Shown here in pieces: positions 37,701 to 47,600 of a stretch of 64,000 bases of DNA. The stretch is from Stentor roeselii (Eukaryota; Ciliophora; Heterotrichea; Heterotrichida; Stentoridae): the NCBI GenBank assembly GCA_006503475.1, contig RSEH01000040.1:124001-188000 (forward strand). The letters are read 5' to 3'. The position numbers and the translations under genes were made by a program. Positions within the stretch are counted from its first letter, which is position 1, and each line of letters begins with the position of its first letter. The notes beneath the pieces are model-generated. The model ran no database searches, was not told where the DNA came from, and saw only the letters and a list, made by a program, of their open reading frames with translations.

Positions 37701-38825
37701 GATGAGGAAAGTAAAGACAAACAGGTTTGGATGGCCTTTGAACTTTGCAGGGTCTCTGATCAAATGCCTTACTTTATTGAAATGCTTCGATCTAGGCACC
37801 GGCTGGTTTTAAGAAAAGGAAAAAAAGTCAGCAAGTTCTCAAATTTCTATCATCAAGCTGTAGGACTCGCTGATCTTCATGTTTTTTTTCAATTTCGATG
37901 CTTTGACAGCCTGGCTGAAACTGCTTTAGCCTTAATCGAGACTTTTCAAGTAGAAGACTCTTTAAAAGTCTACTTTCTTCAACTTGCAACAATTTCATGG
38001 GTTTTTTCTTACTCGAAACAAGTAACTCTTCCAGAAAGTCTAACAAAATTCAATCTAGGCATCAAGGCTGTTACAAGAAATTCAGGAAAATTAAGACTGG
38101 CGCTTTTAGAGAAGCTTGGAGAATCATTTTCAGAAATTGTTTCGAAATCCTTCCAAGAGAGGAAAAATCTTGTCAATGATCTTTGTGATTGTTTGGCTGT
38201 TGTTATTTTTTATATACAAAAAGATCAACCTGTCACTGGCTTAGTTCGGAAAATAAAAAATCAGGAAAGTTTTAAAGAAGGGAAAAATCTTGTTGAAAGA
38301 CATTTTTTCTTTAATATTGTTGAAGAGTTTCCGAAGGTTAAGACGAAAATTCCTGGAAAAGAGTTTTGCCTTGGACATCAGGAGTATCCGGAAGATGAAC
38401 TTGAAAAGGCCTGGGTTCAGGAAAATAAAATTATTGCTTGTCGATTGAAAATCGCGAATTTATTTAGAAAATGGAGGGAAAAAAGGAAGAATCGTCAGGG
38501 GACTGGATTATGTGATTTGGGTTTTGGAAGGGTTAGTTGTTTGGAGGGCGTGGATCGCTATCTTCATGAACTTTTTCATTGTTTTTATCGGGTGGTGCTT
38601 TTTAAGAGTTTTGATATGCACTTTTTACTTCAGGAAATATTTAGAACTTCGAAAATGAAAGATTTTAAAGATTTTTCTCATGTTTCTGAAGATTTTTTTC
38701 AGAAAAAAGTTAAAAGGCTTTTGGAGTGGAAAGATCAGACTAGACCTAATAATGAAAAATTGAAGGAAAAGATGAGGAAAAAGTGGAATTTCAAATGGGA
38801 AGCTAGAAGGAGAAATAAATTTTAA
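31788..38825 (+). CDS. TRANK1-like UvrD-family helicase with TPR-like repeats, 2345 aa
   Basis: N-terminal helical domain (1-350); then superfamily 1 helicase motifs: Q-motif region L-T-E-E-Q, Walker A A-M-G-R-S-G-T-G-K-T (about 364-373), Walker B V-D-E-V-Q-D (about 774-779), motif III G-D-S-A-Q-T-I, motif IV N-F-R-T-H (about 838), motif V E-I-K-G-L-E-F-D-D-V (about 939) and motif VI L-Y-V-A-L-T-R-A-K (about 1009). TPR-like helical repeats follow (about 1080-1300: A-A-K-C-F-A-S-A-H-N-F-K-K-A-A-E-I-F), then a long helical region. This order matches TRANK1 (tetratricopeptide and ankyrin repeat-containing protein 1) and its protist relatives, whose function is poorly known. Between Walker A and B lies a low-complexity insert with ten-residue repeats and a Ser/Asp-rich stretch. 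No intron. All helicase residues look intact. Confidence 0.85.
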   Translation: MNPVRKQTKLPKNPSSSKDSKPEDHKLKISKILSEIHLNCEAIKLSYSKLTIKNPSKNQIFKDFTEVWLEWLKHDIKKFEEDRFMGLELSSFKKISDASKAETLEAFWKGLNIFKGCKDLRWTVRFTEKALNLIVLWDADLLATLMKKLVDFAVGYIAPGKNCEVIEEGPCAHMVYLTTTIKRTDIVILFAILLETTPQVKTNKVVGLISHHYLKVVDVLNKNKDPKIAVQIHKNLIKNDPDKWIEPIRDLNGNFIFTKFENSVNFFGNSFYCEPKKFLRIELDSVESGSYCFNEDRKRWESFLDLKNEKIREVDDFQKSIIDRISGKDNGRDFIRFVENVPKLRIKLTEEQENLITSAGNVLAMGRSGTGKTLCSILRLLSTELLFKSSLVDQSKSLKLEDLNRATSLHSVFVTASPVLTNEVKQFYEKIMKNIKEELAENDIKVNNQGKTSSFNKPNQESIEKVEENQENIEKVEENQENIEKVKENQENIKKFEENKEKIVENQENDKKCKANQIEIDFQSANHDDSSDEEGFQGPSSLELIKDDEFPLFVTARKIIFMIDASMKSPFFMRDKNGQVLGSSSKFQWHNEMRGALIINNEYKISRQARELGEDESSDSSSDSDPDSDSPAQALNPKSKSRRNKPVNIRPCHSCKKKPSLEVDYSIFSSKFFPTIKNRCPFSSQLLWTEIISFIKGSSISYKYPYYFLPQEKYQNLGRKVSMLSNDDKPKVWSFFLEYEKWKTKENAYDMQDVVNYLLNQIHFHGYSGVPIHFMMVDEVQDLSPATLNLFLLVTEKKMFFSGDSAQTIAQGAGFRFSDLSVLFKEAKLEAPGVCRLTVNFRTHNQILALANSVVCILEVLFPAAIDEMIKEVSRYDGPMPCFLMSENVEDLMFLVLGGQDQDTRQHLFGCNQVVIVRDQKSKENLPGILKHALCLTVYEIKGLEFDDVILFNFFADSKVPVNIWNKILNCKKKIIEENEKSENFSMKLESDLLPNNPEISPLCNELKHLYVALTRAKNRLIIFDEDFSLRSSIQHFWKDLNVAEFVTVNRFEKVVKESDGNTFARKTSEDEWKAQGVKMFSLRYFEQAQKCFEIGGDFVLATRAEAYVLAEKATQINDEIEILSNEFLANGEKMNSLMKKERKRKEILALELYKKAGNLFLMVANDPRISEQKVLKQAAKCFASAHNFKKAAEIFKTIQLFGHAAESELAGCCFEEAGDMFLLKDEYARAIDAFKLSKSWDKLMNTIYLYKDKMELEERQKYIKKFIPAAFEQLSRKIISSKDQETKYRKDLLIQNKIIPEDSEDSFSDEQESINFDLNPSNHLEPSENSKNLSKPSETKKNSLTPLNKIHSPSPDSSIVLLNSENSFSLLSETLEDLDPDDEWLQLETGSILESLESAINPDGSLTCDFSLLDSNENSKIPNSLQNRLKIKNEDETISKFLEYISMFFEDISIMLKSSNLKNFEVFEDFLIEEKSEVELLLDTLEEFGMFRMGLVVCKRYGLVKRAEKFVLSVAFKYSNLPTLTYARFKLNQKEQVQRAVVAFAALNNVFQVIESDSLLSQELFSGLLILGYWKKIAFLLPMTEFLAVSWMFSESKVYVKKICNDDEEPCMFQWLTQQTSEFYLEHLLIGFDLLLNKPLVSEVPKIYSQTWNLLQKISRNEKILESLQNSGENIRKFFKNYKKNVEIDIFDSVIAWSLFMSEIKKQFIFDELFQSSDEIFESFLLTSNLLIKSLTEKGKLFENTFLKHCILAPFGIRLILDSKATSCLPFTSHYAVHLSSPLISSFQKDSLLPIDLEGKTYLASMEETGKVFKTWTMSRISSIIEARRQSASTLNAKINSIGEIWFKDFLNSDLSHSFSTFFDCLRQISPFFESDLASLNERLDELEEVEASDLKYDRIALKKTKKELLLKISSIKKELLSSKHSEKFSLINDLLSFSKFSLELSLKITKTAKLAFLTYAQVFMNSSEKDEESKDKQVWMAFELCRVSDQMPYFIEMLRSRHRLVLRKGKKVSKFSNFYHQAVGLADLHVFFQFRCFDSLAETALALIETFQVEDSLKVYFLQLATISWVFSYSKQVTLPESLTKFNLGIKAVTRNSGKLRLALLEKLGESFSEIVSKSFQERKNLVNDLCDCLAVVIFYIQKDQPVTGLVRKIKNQESFKEGKNLVERHFFFNIVEEFPKVKTKIPGKEFCLGHQEYPEDELEKAWVQENKIIACRLKIANLFRKWREKRKNRQGTGLCDLGFGRVSCLEGVDRYLHELFHCFYRVVLFKSFDMHFLLQEIFRTSKMKDFKDFSHVSEDFFQKKVKRLLEWKDQTRPNNEKLKEKMRKKWNFKWEARRRNKF
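33166..33322 (+). repeat. In-frame 30-nt coding repeat (N-I-E-K-V-E-E-N-Q-E)
   Basis: About five copies of a 30-nt unit encode variants of the decapeptide N-I-E-K-V-E-E-N-Q-E inside the helicase insert between Walker A and Walker B. The first three copies are nearly identical and the later ones are diverged (K-K-F-E-E-N-K-E-K-I). Confidence 0.85.
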
Positions 38826-39311
38826 TAATTAGGAGATAATAAGGTGTAAACTTTGGCTAGTTTATATTAGTTCATAATTTATTTTAAGATTCAGATACTT
38901 ATATCAAATTTTCAACTTCTTAACCTAAATATAAAAAAAATTCTAAAGAAGGGTGCTTTAAAATATAAAAAATTTTTAAATTCAAAAACATATAAATTTT
39001 ATTAGGAAGATGTTAAAGGAATATCTAGACTACATCTATAATGATCTCTTCCTACAACCTGAAAAATAATTCACTTGGATTAATCAAAGTTCCAAATCCA
39101 TTACAAAACTTAGCTTCGGGTATAAAAATAAATTCTTTTACTTACAATTCAATACTGAAAAAAACCATTATATAACATATACTCAAATCTCTGCTCAGTT
39201 TGTAACCTTTACTTAACATCATCTTATTTCAAGTATTAAAATCAAACCTTTATTAACACCTTTATTTCAAGAATAAAAATCAAACCTTAAAACACCTTAT
39301 TTCTTTATATT
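38826..39311. other. Interval between convergent helicase and kelch genes
   Basis: AT-rich, no reading frames. It ends in a small tandem duplication at 39223-39303 next to the kelch gene's stop codon. Confidence 0.6.
39223..39303. repeat. 37-nt tandem duplication beside the kelch gene stop
   Basis: CTTATTTCAAGTATTAAAATC at 39223 recurs as CTTTATTTCAAGAATAAAAAT at 39260, giving two units of about 37 nt, with a third truncated start at 39296. It lies immediately 3' of the kelch gene (minus strand), like the arrays at two other gene ends. Confidence 0.75.
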
Positions 39312-42300
39312 TTAATTACCTAAACTATCAATTTCTAAGAAGTTCTTACATGGTTTAGACTTGGAATTATATGCAACAGTAGCATCAAGAGTTTCAACAG
39401 CCAAACCAGTATCTTTAGAAAAATGAAAACCATCTCTTCTTCTTTCTCTTAAAAATTGAATCAATTTTTCCTTTTCTCTGGATTCCTTAAAACTCAAAAA
39501 CTTTTCCTCAATATAAGACATGATTGACCCCAGAATATCCTTAATTCCTGGAATACTTCCAATTAAAGTTAAAATGAGAAGAGAGAAGGTATAAATAAGA
39601 GTTCTTTCAGTTCGGAGACCGTTAATGCTTCTTCTTATCAAAATTCTTATTTTCAAGTCAGCACTGAACCCAAGATTTGTCGGGTTGTAAGAAGTTCCTC
39701 CAGAAGGATCAGCAGATGGGGAGATATGATATCCAGTCATTTCAGAGCCATCTTCATCACTGGTAAAGTAAGAAGGTATAAAAGAAAATTCAAAAAGTGT
39801 CGGAGTTTGACCTCGAAACACATGATTTTTTTTCGGATAAGCCACCATAACCACTTCACTTTTCAGATCAGGAATAGAAGATTCCGAAGAGACTTTAACC
39901 GAGATCCTAGAAGTATAAGAGCCCTGTTCAAGAAGACTTAAAATCAATACACTTTGAGCTTGTACCTGAAAATCCTTCAAAAAAAGACTCAACAAGCACT
40001 CATCATGATTCTTAGCACACTTAAAGCTAATATCTTCCTTAAAATAATCAGTCAAAGAATAAAATATCGACTTTGAACACAAACCTTCTGAATTTTCCTC
40101 ATCCAAGACACAATCCCCTCCATAATTTCCAAGTCTAACCTCAACCCATACATTTCCACTAACTTTTGTAATTTCATCAAGCACTACAAACGGTACCAAA
40201 GTTTTACTTTCAACGACATTATCCAAAAAAAACACAATAAATGAAGCAGCGATGATAAAAGCCGCTAAACTAAAGTAAATCACTGAAAAAATTCCTCCAA
40301 TAAGAGTCTTCCTCGTGACAAGTGGGACTTCATCTTCATAATTATGAAGATCATCAAATTTATCAAATTTTATCAAAAATCTTCGAAATCGAGAAAAGGG
40401 CAGAATAAAGGCAAGTGAAAAGAAAGCAAAAATAATGAATGCAGTTCGAATACTTGACGTTAAATTCCCTGCTTCTTGAGTTTTACGCTGATAAGGCCCT
40501 GGCTGAGATGAGGAAATTTCGACTTCTTCCAGTCGGACAAGTGGCTTAGATGAGCCGATGGGACAATAAAAGCCTGCCTGGCAGTCGATGCAAAAACTTG
40601 AGCCTTGCTTTGAAGAATACGTCCCTTCGTGGCAAGGATAACATTGGCGCTCGCTTGTTGCTCCTGACTTGTCGTTGTAAGTACCGGATTCACATGCCTT
40701 GCAGAATGAAGAACCTTTCGTGTTTGAATAATAACCTGCACTGCAGGTCTCACAGGTTTTTAAAGAGGAGTTGAAATATGATCCTTGGGAACAGATTTGG
40801 TTACAGTCATTGGTGCATAGGTCTTCAAGGTCGAATGAGATAAAGTTGTGAGTCGCGATACTGTATCGGATTAATTCGTTGTAGGAGGAACCTCCTCCGT
40901 AGATATAGACCTTGCTTTTGAACCTGGCACTTGGAGCCTGATATGCGACTTCGTCTATTTTTCCAAGTTCTTTGATACTTTTGGTTTTTACATCTAATAG
41001 AAAAACATCTTTCTTCGGAGTAGTAGCCCAATAACTTCCTCCAGTAATATAAAACCTTTCCCCAACATCCACAATGATCGGTCTCGCCCTACTAAACCTA
41101 TCACGATCAGGCTGATACAAAGTCCTCCAAACCTTATCAGTAAAATTAAAGCTCTGAACATACCCAAGAGGTTCATCCGCATCAGAACTTCCAAACAAAA
41201 CAGTAAAAAGATCCCCAAAATCATTTAAAAAGCAAATCTGTCCATTTCCAAGAGTAAATCCATAACTTTCACTAATTTTCTTATAAGTTCCATCACTGAT
41301 ATTATACTGATACAAACTATCCGAGAAGCCATTCATAGTTTCTCCTCCATACATATAAATCAAAGGCAGCCTTGCAACAATACAAGGACTAAAGCGCGCA
41401 CTTGGATTGATTTCAGCGTATTCAAGAACTTCCCAAATCAACGTCAAGGCATTCATTTGAAAACCGTCATTAAAATACTGATTCGCGTCTTTTCCACCAA
41501 AGATGATCAAAACGTCGCCTTCTGAGGTGGCTGCATGATGAGAGCGAGGACTTGGAATGTCGCCGTAAGACCGGAGCTTTTGCCATTTTAAAGTCTGCAG
41601 GTCGAACCTCCACAGTTCGTTATACCGAGTTTCTTTATACATCCCGCCGAATAGGTAGAGAAAGGTGCAGATCTGAGTCAAACTTGCATTCATCAGGTTT
41701 TTTGGTGATGTTGATTTTTCAGTTATTGTTTTTAATGACCCTGAAGAAAATGTTTGTAAAAGATTTGTGACGCCTTTTTCAGTCACTCCTCCAAATAAGT
41801 AGATTGAATGGTCGTCAAAGGCAGATCCGTAGTTTTGGACTAAAGATTCAGAAGAAATTTTAACTTGAAGTAGGTCAAATCTGCATTTTTCTAGATCGAA
41901 CTTTAGGATAGAAGACTCGTATTCAGAAGTTGAGTCTTTCCACCCGAACATCACATAAACTGAGTCGTTTAACACCCCGACTGAGAATTTCGAGCGAGGT
42001 TTCCAGTTCTCACATAAAACTTCAGTCCACTTTTCGCTTTCCAAATCGTATTTCAAGACCTTTTCATTCATCTCCTCCTCAGCCAAGACGCCTCCAATTA
42101 CAAAAATCGACTGATTCAGGTAAAACAAAGCAAGTCCCGCAAGAGCCAAAGGGCCATTCTCAAGTTTTTGCCATTTCAACTCGTCCACATTAAGCCTGTA
42201 TAATTCTTACAAGTAAAACCCGCTGCTTAGTCCTTCATCTTTCCATCCTCCATAAATTGCAAAGAGATTACGGCCTTTATATTCAAAACTACAGAAGCCG

Positions 42301-42704
42301 AAGAGATATCTGAAACTTGGACTTGATGAAGGCTCTAATTCTTTCCAGGATAATGTCAACATGTTGTAAGACCAAAGGTCATTCACTGGCCCATTGTTTG
42401 TATTTCCTCCGAAGATGTAAAGACTTTCTTTAAATATAAAACAACCTGCGTTGTACCTCGCCTCAGGTGTTAAAGCCTTTATTGGAATACTTTCTATCCA
42501 GGTCTTTGAGGAAAGGTCGAAAAAATTCACTGAGTTGTAAAGTTTGTCTGACTTTTCGTGACCTCCGAAAGTAAAGAGATGGTTTGAGGAGTTCAGGCAA
42601 AGACAAAGGCCTTTTACTGAAGGTGGAGGGGTTCGGGTTTCTGGAATGTGAGAGACTTTTAGAGATATTGAGAGTTGAAGGAATAAGAGGAATAATTTTG
42701 ACAT
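39312..42704 (-). CDS. Kelch-repeat, Cys-rich (GCC2/GCC3-type) membrane protein, 1125 aa, one 15-nt intron
   Basis: Signal peptide (residues 1-17, M-S-K-L-F-L-L-F-L-Q-L). Then about two kelch propellers' worth of repeats (30-620) with the typical double-Gly and Y...W pattern (F-G-G-H-E, I-F-G-G-N, F-G-G-K-D, M-Y-G-G-E). A Cys-rich stretch follows (about 625-720) of GCC2/GCC3-like modules (C-E-T-C-S-A-G-Y-Y-S-N-T-K-G, C-K-A-C-E-S-G-T-Y). Membrane helices lie at about 743-763, 793-822 and 1028-1046, with a beta-rich lumenal domain between the last two and a basic cytosolic tail. Probably a cell-surface or alveolar membrane protein; the ligand is unknown. Two frames are joined by the intron at 42196-42210. 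Confidence 0.85.
42196..42210 (-). other. 15-nt spliceosomal intron (kelch gene)
   Basis: On the minus strand GTAAGAATTATACAG, phase 2; unspliced, the donor reads TAA. Splicing joins G-F-Y-L to L-N-V-D-E-L-K-W-Q-K inside a kelch blade. Confidence 0.9.
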
Positions 42705-42750
42705 TTCTTTTAGGGTTTGTTGTTTGGAGGATTGTGGATTATGGAAGAGG

Positions 42751-42990
42751 TTTAGAGTTGTAGAGTCAATGATTTGAGGTTTTTTTGGGTTTTAATGGAG
42801 GTTTATGGATTAGAACATTTTTTTATAGGAAAAGGAAAGTGGAGGATTTTTGAGGTTTTAGAGTTTTAGAGTCAATGATGTGAGAATTTTTTTTTTTTGG
42901 ATGATTAAAGTTTGGAGATTTTTGAGGTTTTTTTGGTTTTAATGGAAATTTATGGGATTAGATCATTTTTTGATATGGTAAGGAAAGAGA
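42751..42990. repeat. Imperfect duplication in the kelch gene 5' flank
   Basis: A unit at 42751-42839 (AGAGTCAATGATTTGAGG, then GGTTTTAATGGAGG and GGAAAAGG) recurs at 42855-42988 with the same order of blocks, interrupted by about 45 nt. The region is G-poor on the kelch sense strand and is probably its promoter. Confidence 0.65.
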
Positions 42991-43584
42991 TTTTCATTGC
43001 AGAGAATATTTAGAGATTAGGTCAAGTTTAAAGTTTTAAAATGTATTTTCAAGTATTTCAGTTAAATAAGCGATATCTCAGGTGTGATAAATTAATTTTA
43101 GCAAAAAAATCCTAAGAAATTTGAAAAAAGAATCATAGGAGTCAAATTTAAACAATAATAATTAGCCTTAAAGAAATGATAAGTCTTTAATTAATTCTCT
43201 TTAATAAAACTAAGATCATTTTTAAATCAAAGATTTTATTGAAATTTTGTAATAAATAATTATCCTAATTCATTATTTCATGTTAATTACTTACATAATA
43301 GATGTATAACAAAATCAATTCAATCTAAATAAATTAATTCCTAGAACTTTAGAATTTTATTGTTGTTCATAAACAAATTCTTAATATCAAAGTTTCTCAA
43401 TAACCTGTATCAGATTTGAAAATTCCTAAAAATTTCATCATATCATCTAAATTCCATTTTGTAAACATTCTTCAAAACCCATAAAAATATATTTAAATAG
43501 TGTTGTTGAGCATATAAAATCATTTAAGATTTTGAAACTAGTAAAATAATTGATTTTCCTATTTAAATTTCAACTATAATATAA
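42991..43584. other. Gene-free AT-rich interval
   Basis: No reading frame, RNA gene or repeat that I can support. Confidence 0.5.
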
Positions 43585-44088
43585 ATGGTTATATATTCTT
43601 GTATCTTTTTATACTTCTTGCATTAATTGCAGGAGTGAAGGTCTATTTGCTGGTTGAAATCTAAAAAAAACAATAGATCTTTGATTATTAAATTCTCTGT
43701 GAACAAAGATGTTCAATGATAGATAATGAAGACTTGCTAAAATCTTGTGAAATCTGCAGTCTTTAAGCAAATTTGACAATTTTAAATATAAAGCCTCAGT
43801 ATCTAAAAATATTTTCTACTTTTCTTGCCTCGTTTAAAGATGTAATATTTATTATAAAAATCTAAGTAAATTGTTTAAATGTTCTGAATTTTTATGTTTT
43901 AACTGTGAGACTTGCTTCATTAATTAGGGTGACAATGTCTTAAATACCTTCCAGATTGCTTGGCTTGTAAAGATAAAAATAAATGTGAAGTCTCTTTTGG
44001 AAGTTCTTTTGAAAAACTGAAGATCTTAGATATCTGTGATTTTAGCAGAAGTTGGTATAAGAAGATTTTCGGATATTTTAATTTCTGA
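43585..44088 (+). pseudogene. Decayed gene for a secreted Cys-rich (furin-like repeat) protein
   Basis: On the plus strand, broken frames resemble the start of a secreted protein. A hydrophobic signal-like stretch (Y-I-F-L-Y-L-F-I-L-L-A-L-I-A-G) lies at about 43590-43660. Cys-rich fragments follow (S-C-E-I-C-S-L; C-S-E-F-L-C-F-N-C-E-T-C-F-I-N at about 43877-43920). After a shift of frame comes Q-C-L-K-Y-L-P-D-C-L-A-C-K-D-K-N-K-C-E-V, ending at TGA 44086-44088. The C-x2-C spacing matches the units of the adjacent giant gene. Several stops and frameshifts make it non-functional. The assignment rests on cysteine spacing only. Confidence 0.4.
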
Positions 44089-44665
44089 TTGGGTTTGCGA
44101 AAATATGACATTTATTAAGAGTTACAGTATGTCAAATTCATCTATTGACTTTCACTGAGCTCTTGGTTGTAAGATTTTTTATAGTGATGAGGAATTTTTT
44201 TAGGTTTCATTAGTTTGAGTTTAGATGATTTGAATCGAAGGGTTAAAGATCAAATTATGGTAGGAGTAATTTTTTCATTTATCTTAATCTGATAATTTTC
44301 AGGAAATAATTTTGTAGCATACTTTAATCAGTTTACTTTCTAAGTCTTAATTGAAATTTAATGGAAGTATTTGATAATTTCTGCATATACGAAACATAAA
44401 TCACCATTTTTTGGCTTGATTATCTTGTAAATTTTAGAAACCAGATAAAAACAGAATTTTGATTCAGTAAGATTGAGTAAAATTATATCTAAAATTTTTA
44501 ATTCAAGATAAATAATGATTATTTCCGAAATCCTTTCACCTCTTCTAACTTGTTTAATACTCTATAAAATACCAGATAATCTACCAAAGCTCCTTAAGAT
44601 CCATTAAATCTCAAATCCAAGAAGATATAAAAACCTCCATAAAACTACTTCTAATCTCTAATTAA
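44089..44665. other. Gene-free interval next to the giant receptor gene
   Basis: No frames or RNAs seen. From about 44540 the plus strand becomes G-poor, although the neighbouring gene ends here on the opposite strand. Confidence 0.5.
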
Positions 44666-47600
44666 CTAAACCTTAAACCACTTCCTCATGATCATGACAA
44701 CACTTTCACAAATAACGAGTTCAGTAAAAACTCCAGAAAGGAAGTTGATATACCAAAGCTCTTCACATTTCAAGAAGTACATCGCGATAATACTACCACT
44801 CATCATCAAACCATTAAGAGCCACAAGTAAAACTTTAAAAACCCTCGAATTCACTTGTTTTCGCATCATCAAAACCTCCACCCAGGCCAAAGGCATGACA
44901 GTAAAAGCACTGATAACACCAGCAAGTCCCAAGTAAGCATCTCCAAACTGCATCAAGGCACTTTGAACAGGAATTCCAACAACAACATTAGAAAAAACAG
45001 TTAAAATCGCCAGATAAATCGGAACTTGCTGATTTTTCAAGAAAACACTGACAAACAAGTGCTTTTCAAAAATATTTTCTTTCTCAACTTGACCCTTGCC
45101 GCTTTTTTCTCTTATTTTTTCAGCCTCTTCATCGATATAGCTTCTTGAAGTCTCTAATCCCTTTTTTTCGTATTTTCCCTTTTTTTCGTATTTTCCCTTT
45201 TTATCTTTATTCTCAAAGTAAATGAGGAAAGGCAGACAAACAAGACAAAAACCGACAAAACTGATAACAAGATAAAACTTTTGATTGACGTTACTTTTCG
45301 CACTTTCCTGTAAAGTGACTCTATAAATTCCACTTTTAGAAACACTGACAGTGGCTCCTTTCTCTGCGCGTTGAACAATTTCGCAGTTTTGACTAACCCA
45401 GTCCGATTCCCAGATTTCACAACTCTCGATATCTCCTCCAAGTCCTTCAAACCGAGCAAGGCACCTTCCAGAAGCATTCATCAGATGCTCAGGAAGATAA
45501 ACATCATAAAGCGAGTCACTTTCAACCATCGGGTTCGCGACAAGGACCTGGAAAATCTTAAATCCTTCAACCACAGCAACTTGAAAGCGAATAAAAGCGT
45601 TTTCTTCGAAGCTAGTTTCATTTAAACTCACTTTCACAGAAGTCATTTCAATGTCCTTCAAATTTTCCATCATATCGAACATCTGAACGAGTTTTACCTT
45701 TGAAGAAGCGAGACTCACAGGTTCTAATCTGAAAAGTCTCGCAATTGAAGCGAAGGTCTTCAAAGCCAGAAGTGCCGTTGCTTGTGAGTCATCAAGAAGA
45801 GTCGCTTTTTCAACGACAAGGACTGCCTGATTCACTACCGGGTTCCAGATCTGCTGAAGTTCATCAAGATTTTTAATTAAGTGCTTTAGGTACTTTTCAA
45901 TCCGAGGCACGATAAGGGTCTTTTCTTGTGACTCATCAAGAAACAAGTTAAGAATAGAAGCCAGTTGTTCCACTGAAGTACTTGAAACCTCATCTTCTGC
46001 TTGATAATCAACCAGGTCCTGCCACAACAAATCAAGAAACTCAGAATCTGGCACAGTTTGCATCAAAGCAAAAATCACGGCAGTCGGTACTCCAAATAAA
46101 AGTTTATCATTTATGTAGTCTTCCAGGTGACTGTCTATTTCTTTCAGATGTCTCAAAGATGAAGAGATTGAAATAGAAACCGAGTAAGATTTACAATCAG
46201 ATAAAGAATCACAAGCTTCTCCTTTAATCCCAGTGACTTGATCAGGGAACTTCCTCGCTGAAAGGGTGTTGGTGGAAAAGGACCCGATTAAGAAAGGTCC
46301 TTTATTTGCCCTGAGTAATGAAAACTTGTAAGTCAACGGGTAGTCCTGGTTGTCCTGGTCGATGCAGTCGGAGACTGTAAAAGTGATGAGAGTCTTTTTG
46401 GAATAAGGCGGGTCTGGACTTGTCGAGGCTCCTGAGCAACTCGGTCCTGAATTGGTCGAAAACGTGAGACTTCCCCACATGGAGTACAAACCGTTCGTCA
46501 CTGTCAAGGTGAACGTGTAGGAAGTGCCTTGGTCTAAAGTTCCTCCTGGGATCTGGTAAATCGGTGAAGAGTTGACTCCGTTTAAAACTATGTTTGGAGA
46601 CCAGGTGTAAGTAATTTTTTCGAGGTAACCGGAAATGGAGTACTTTGCGAGAGATTCGAGACGCACAGTGATTGATGTTATCACCTTTTTGGAAGGACCT
46701 AGGACTGATAGACTTAGAGGGTTCAAATGGTCTATTGTGAATAAATGGGACTTGGATGCTGATCTACCGTCATTAGTCGAAACTGTCAAAATGATACTTA
46801 AAGTACTTGCAGAGTACGCCCTTAAATAACTGCTTAAAACAGTTAAAGTATTTCCAGTTTGAATCCAAACCTCTCCTGCCACTTTCCAAGAGAAAAACAA
46901 CAAAGTCTTATCAGGATCATTCGAGTCTCTCCCCGAGATCTTCAAGTCTTTCTGGTCACTAATCATCTGGTCCGACTTATCAGTGGTCACAACAAGTTCC
47001 GAAGCAACAACCTGAAGAAAAACTTCTGACGATCCTGGGATGTCTTCACTTGAAGTCTTGCAGATAGCTTGAAGTGCGACTGTGAAATTTCCTATAGACA
47101 ACCCGCCCGCCGAAATCCTTAAAGACTGTGCAGTCGAACTAATATCTAATGAAGCAATAGTCCAGGAATAACTCATTTTCCCAGAACACCCACAGAGGTC
47201 TAAAACAACAGGAGTGATTTTAACGGTACTCGACCTTCGCACCACCAGATTGGACCCTGAGTCTAAAGCTAATTTCATCGACTTCTCTGAAGAAACTGAA
47301 AGAGTGAGACTTTCTTTGTCTTTATTGCCGAACCTGTCAGAGACTGTCAAGGTTATCGTGTATTCTCCAGCGATTGAAACATTGAATGAAAAGAAAGACT
47401 TAGAACTGTTATCTTTATCTTCTGTCGACGCTTCCCAGGCGTACCCTGTGATACCGAATGAAGACCTGGAGCCTCCACTGTTATAGTTCATAGTGACCGT
47501 CGACTGCCCACAGGAAAGACTGACTCTTGTAATACCTTGAATCGCTGCTTTGATCATCGGTTGAACTGAGTACTCAATATAGAAACTTGCAACATTTTTC

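Noticed and set aside
43920-44111. 63-codon minus-strand frame
   Set aside because: Antisense of the Cys-rich relic; no supporting features.
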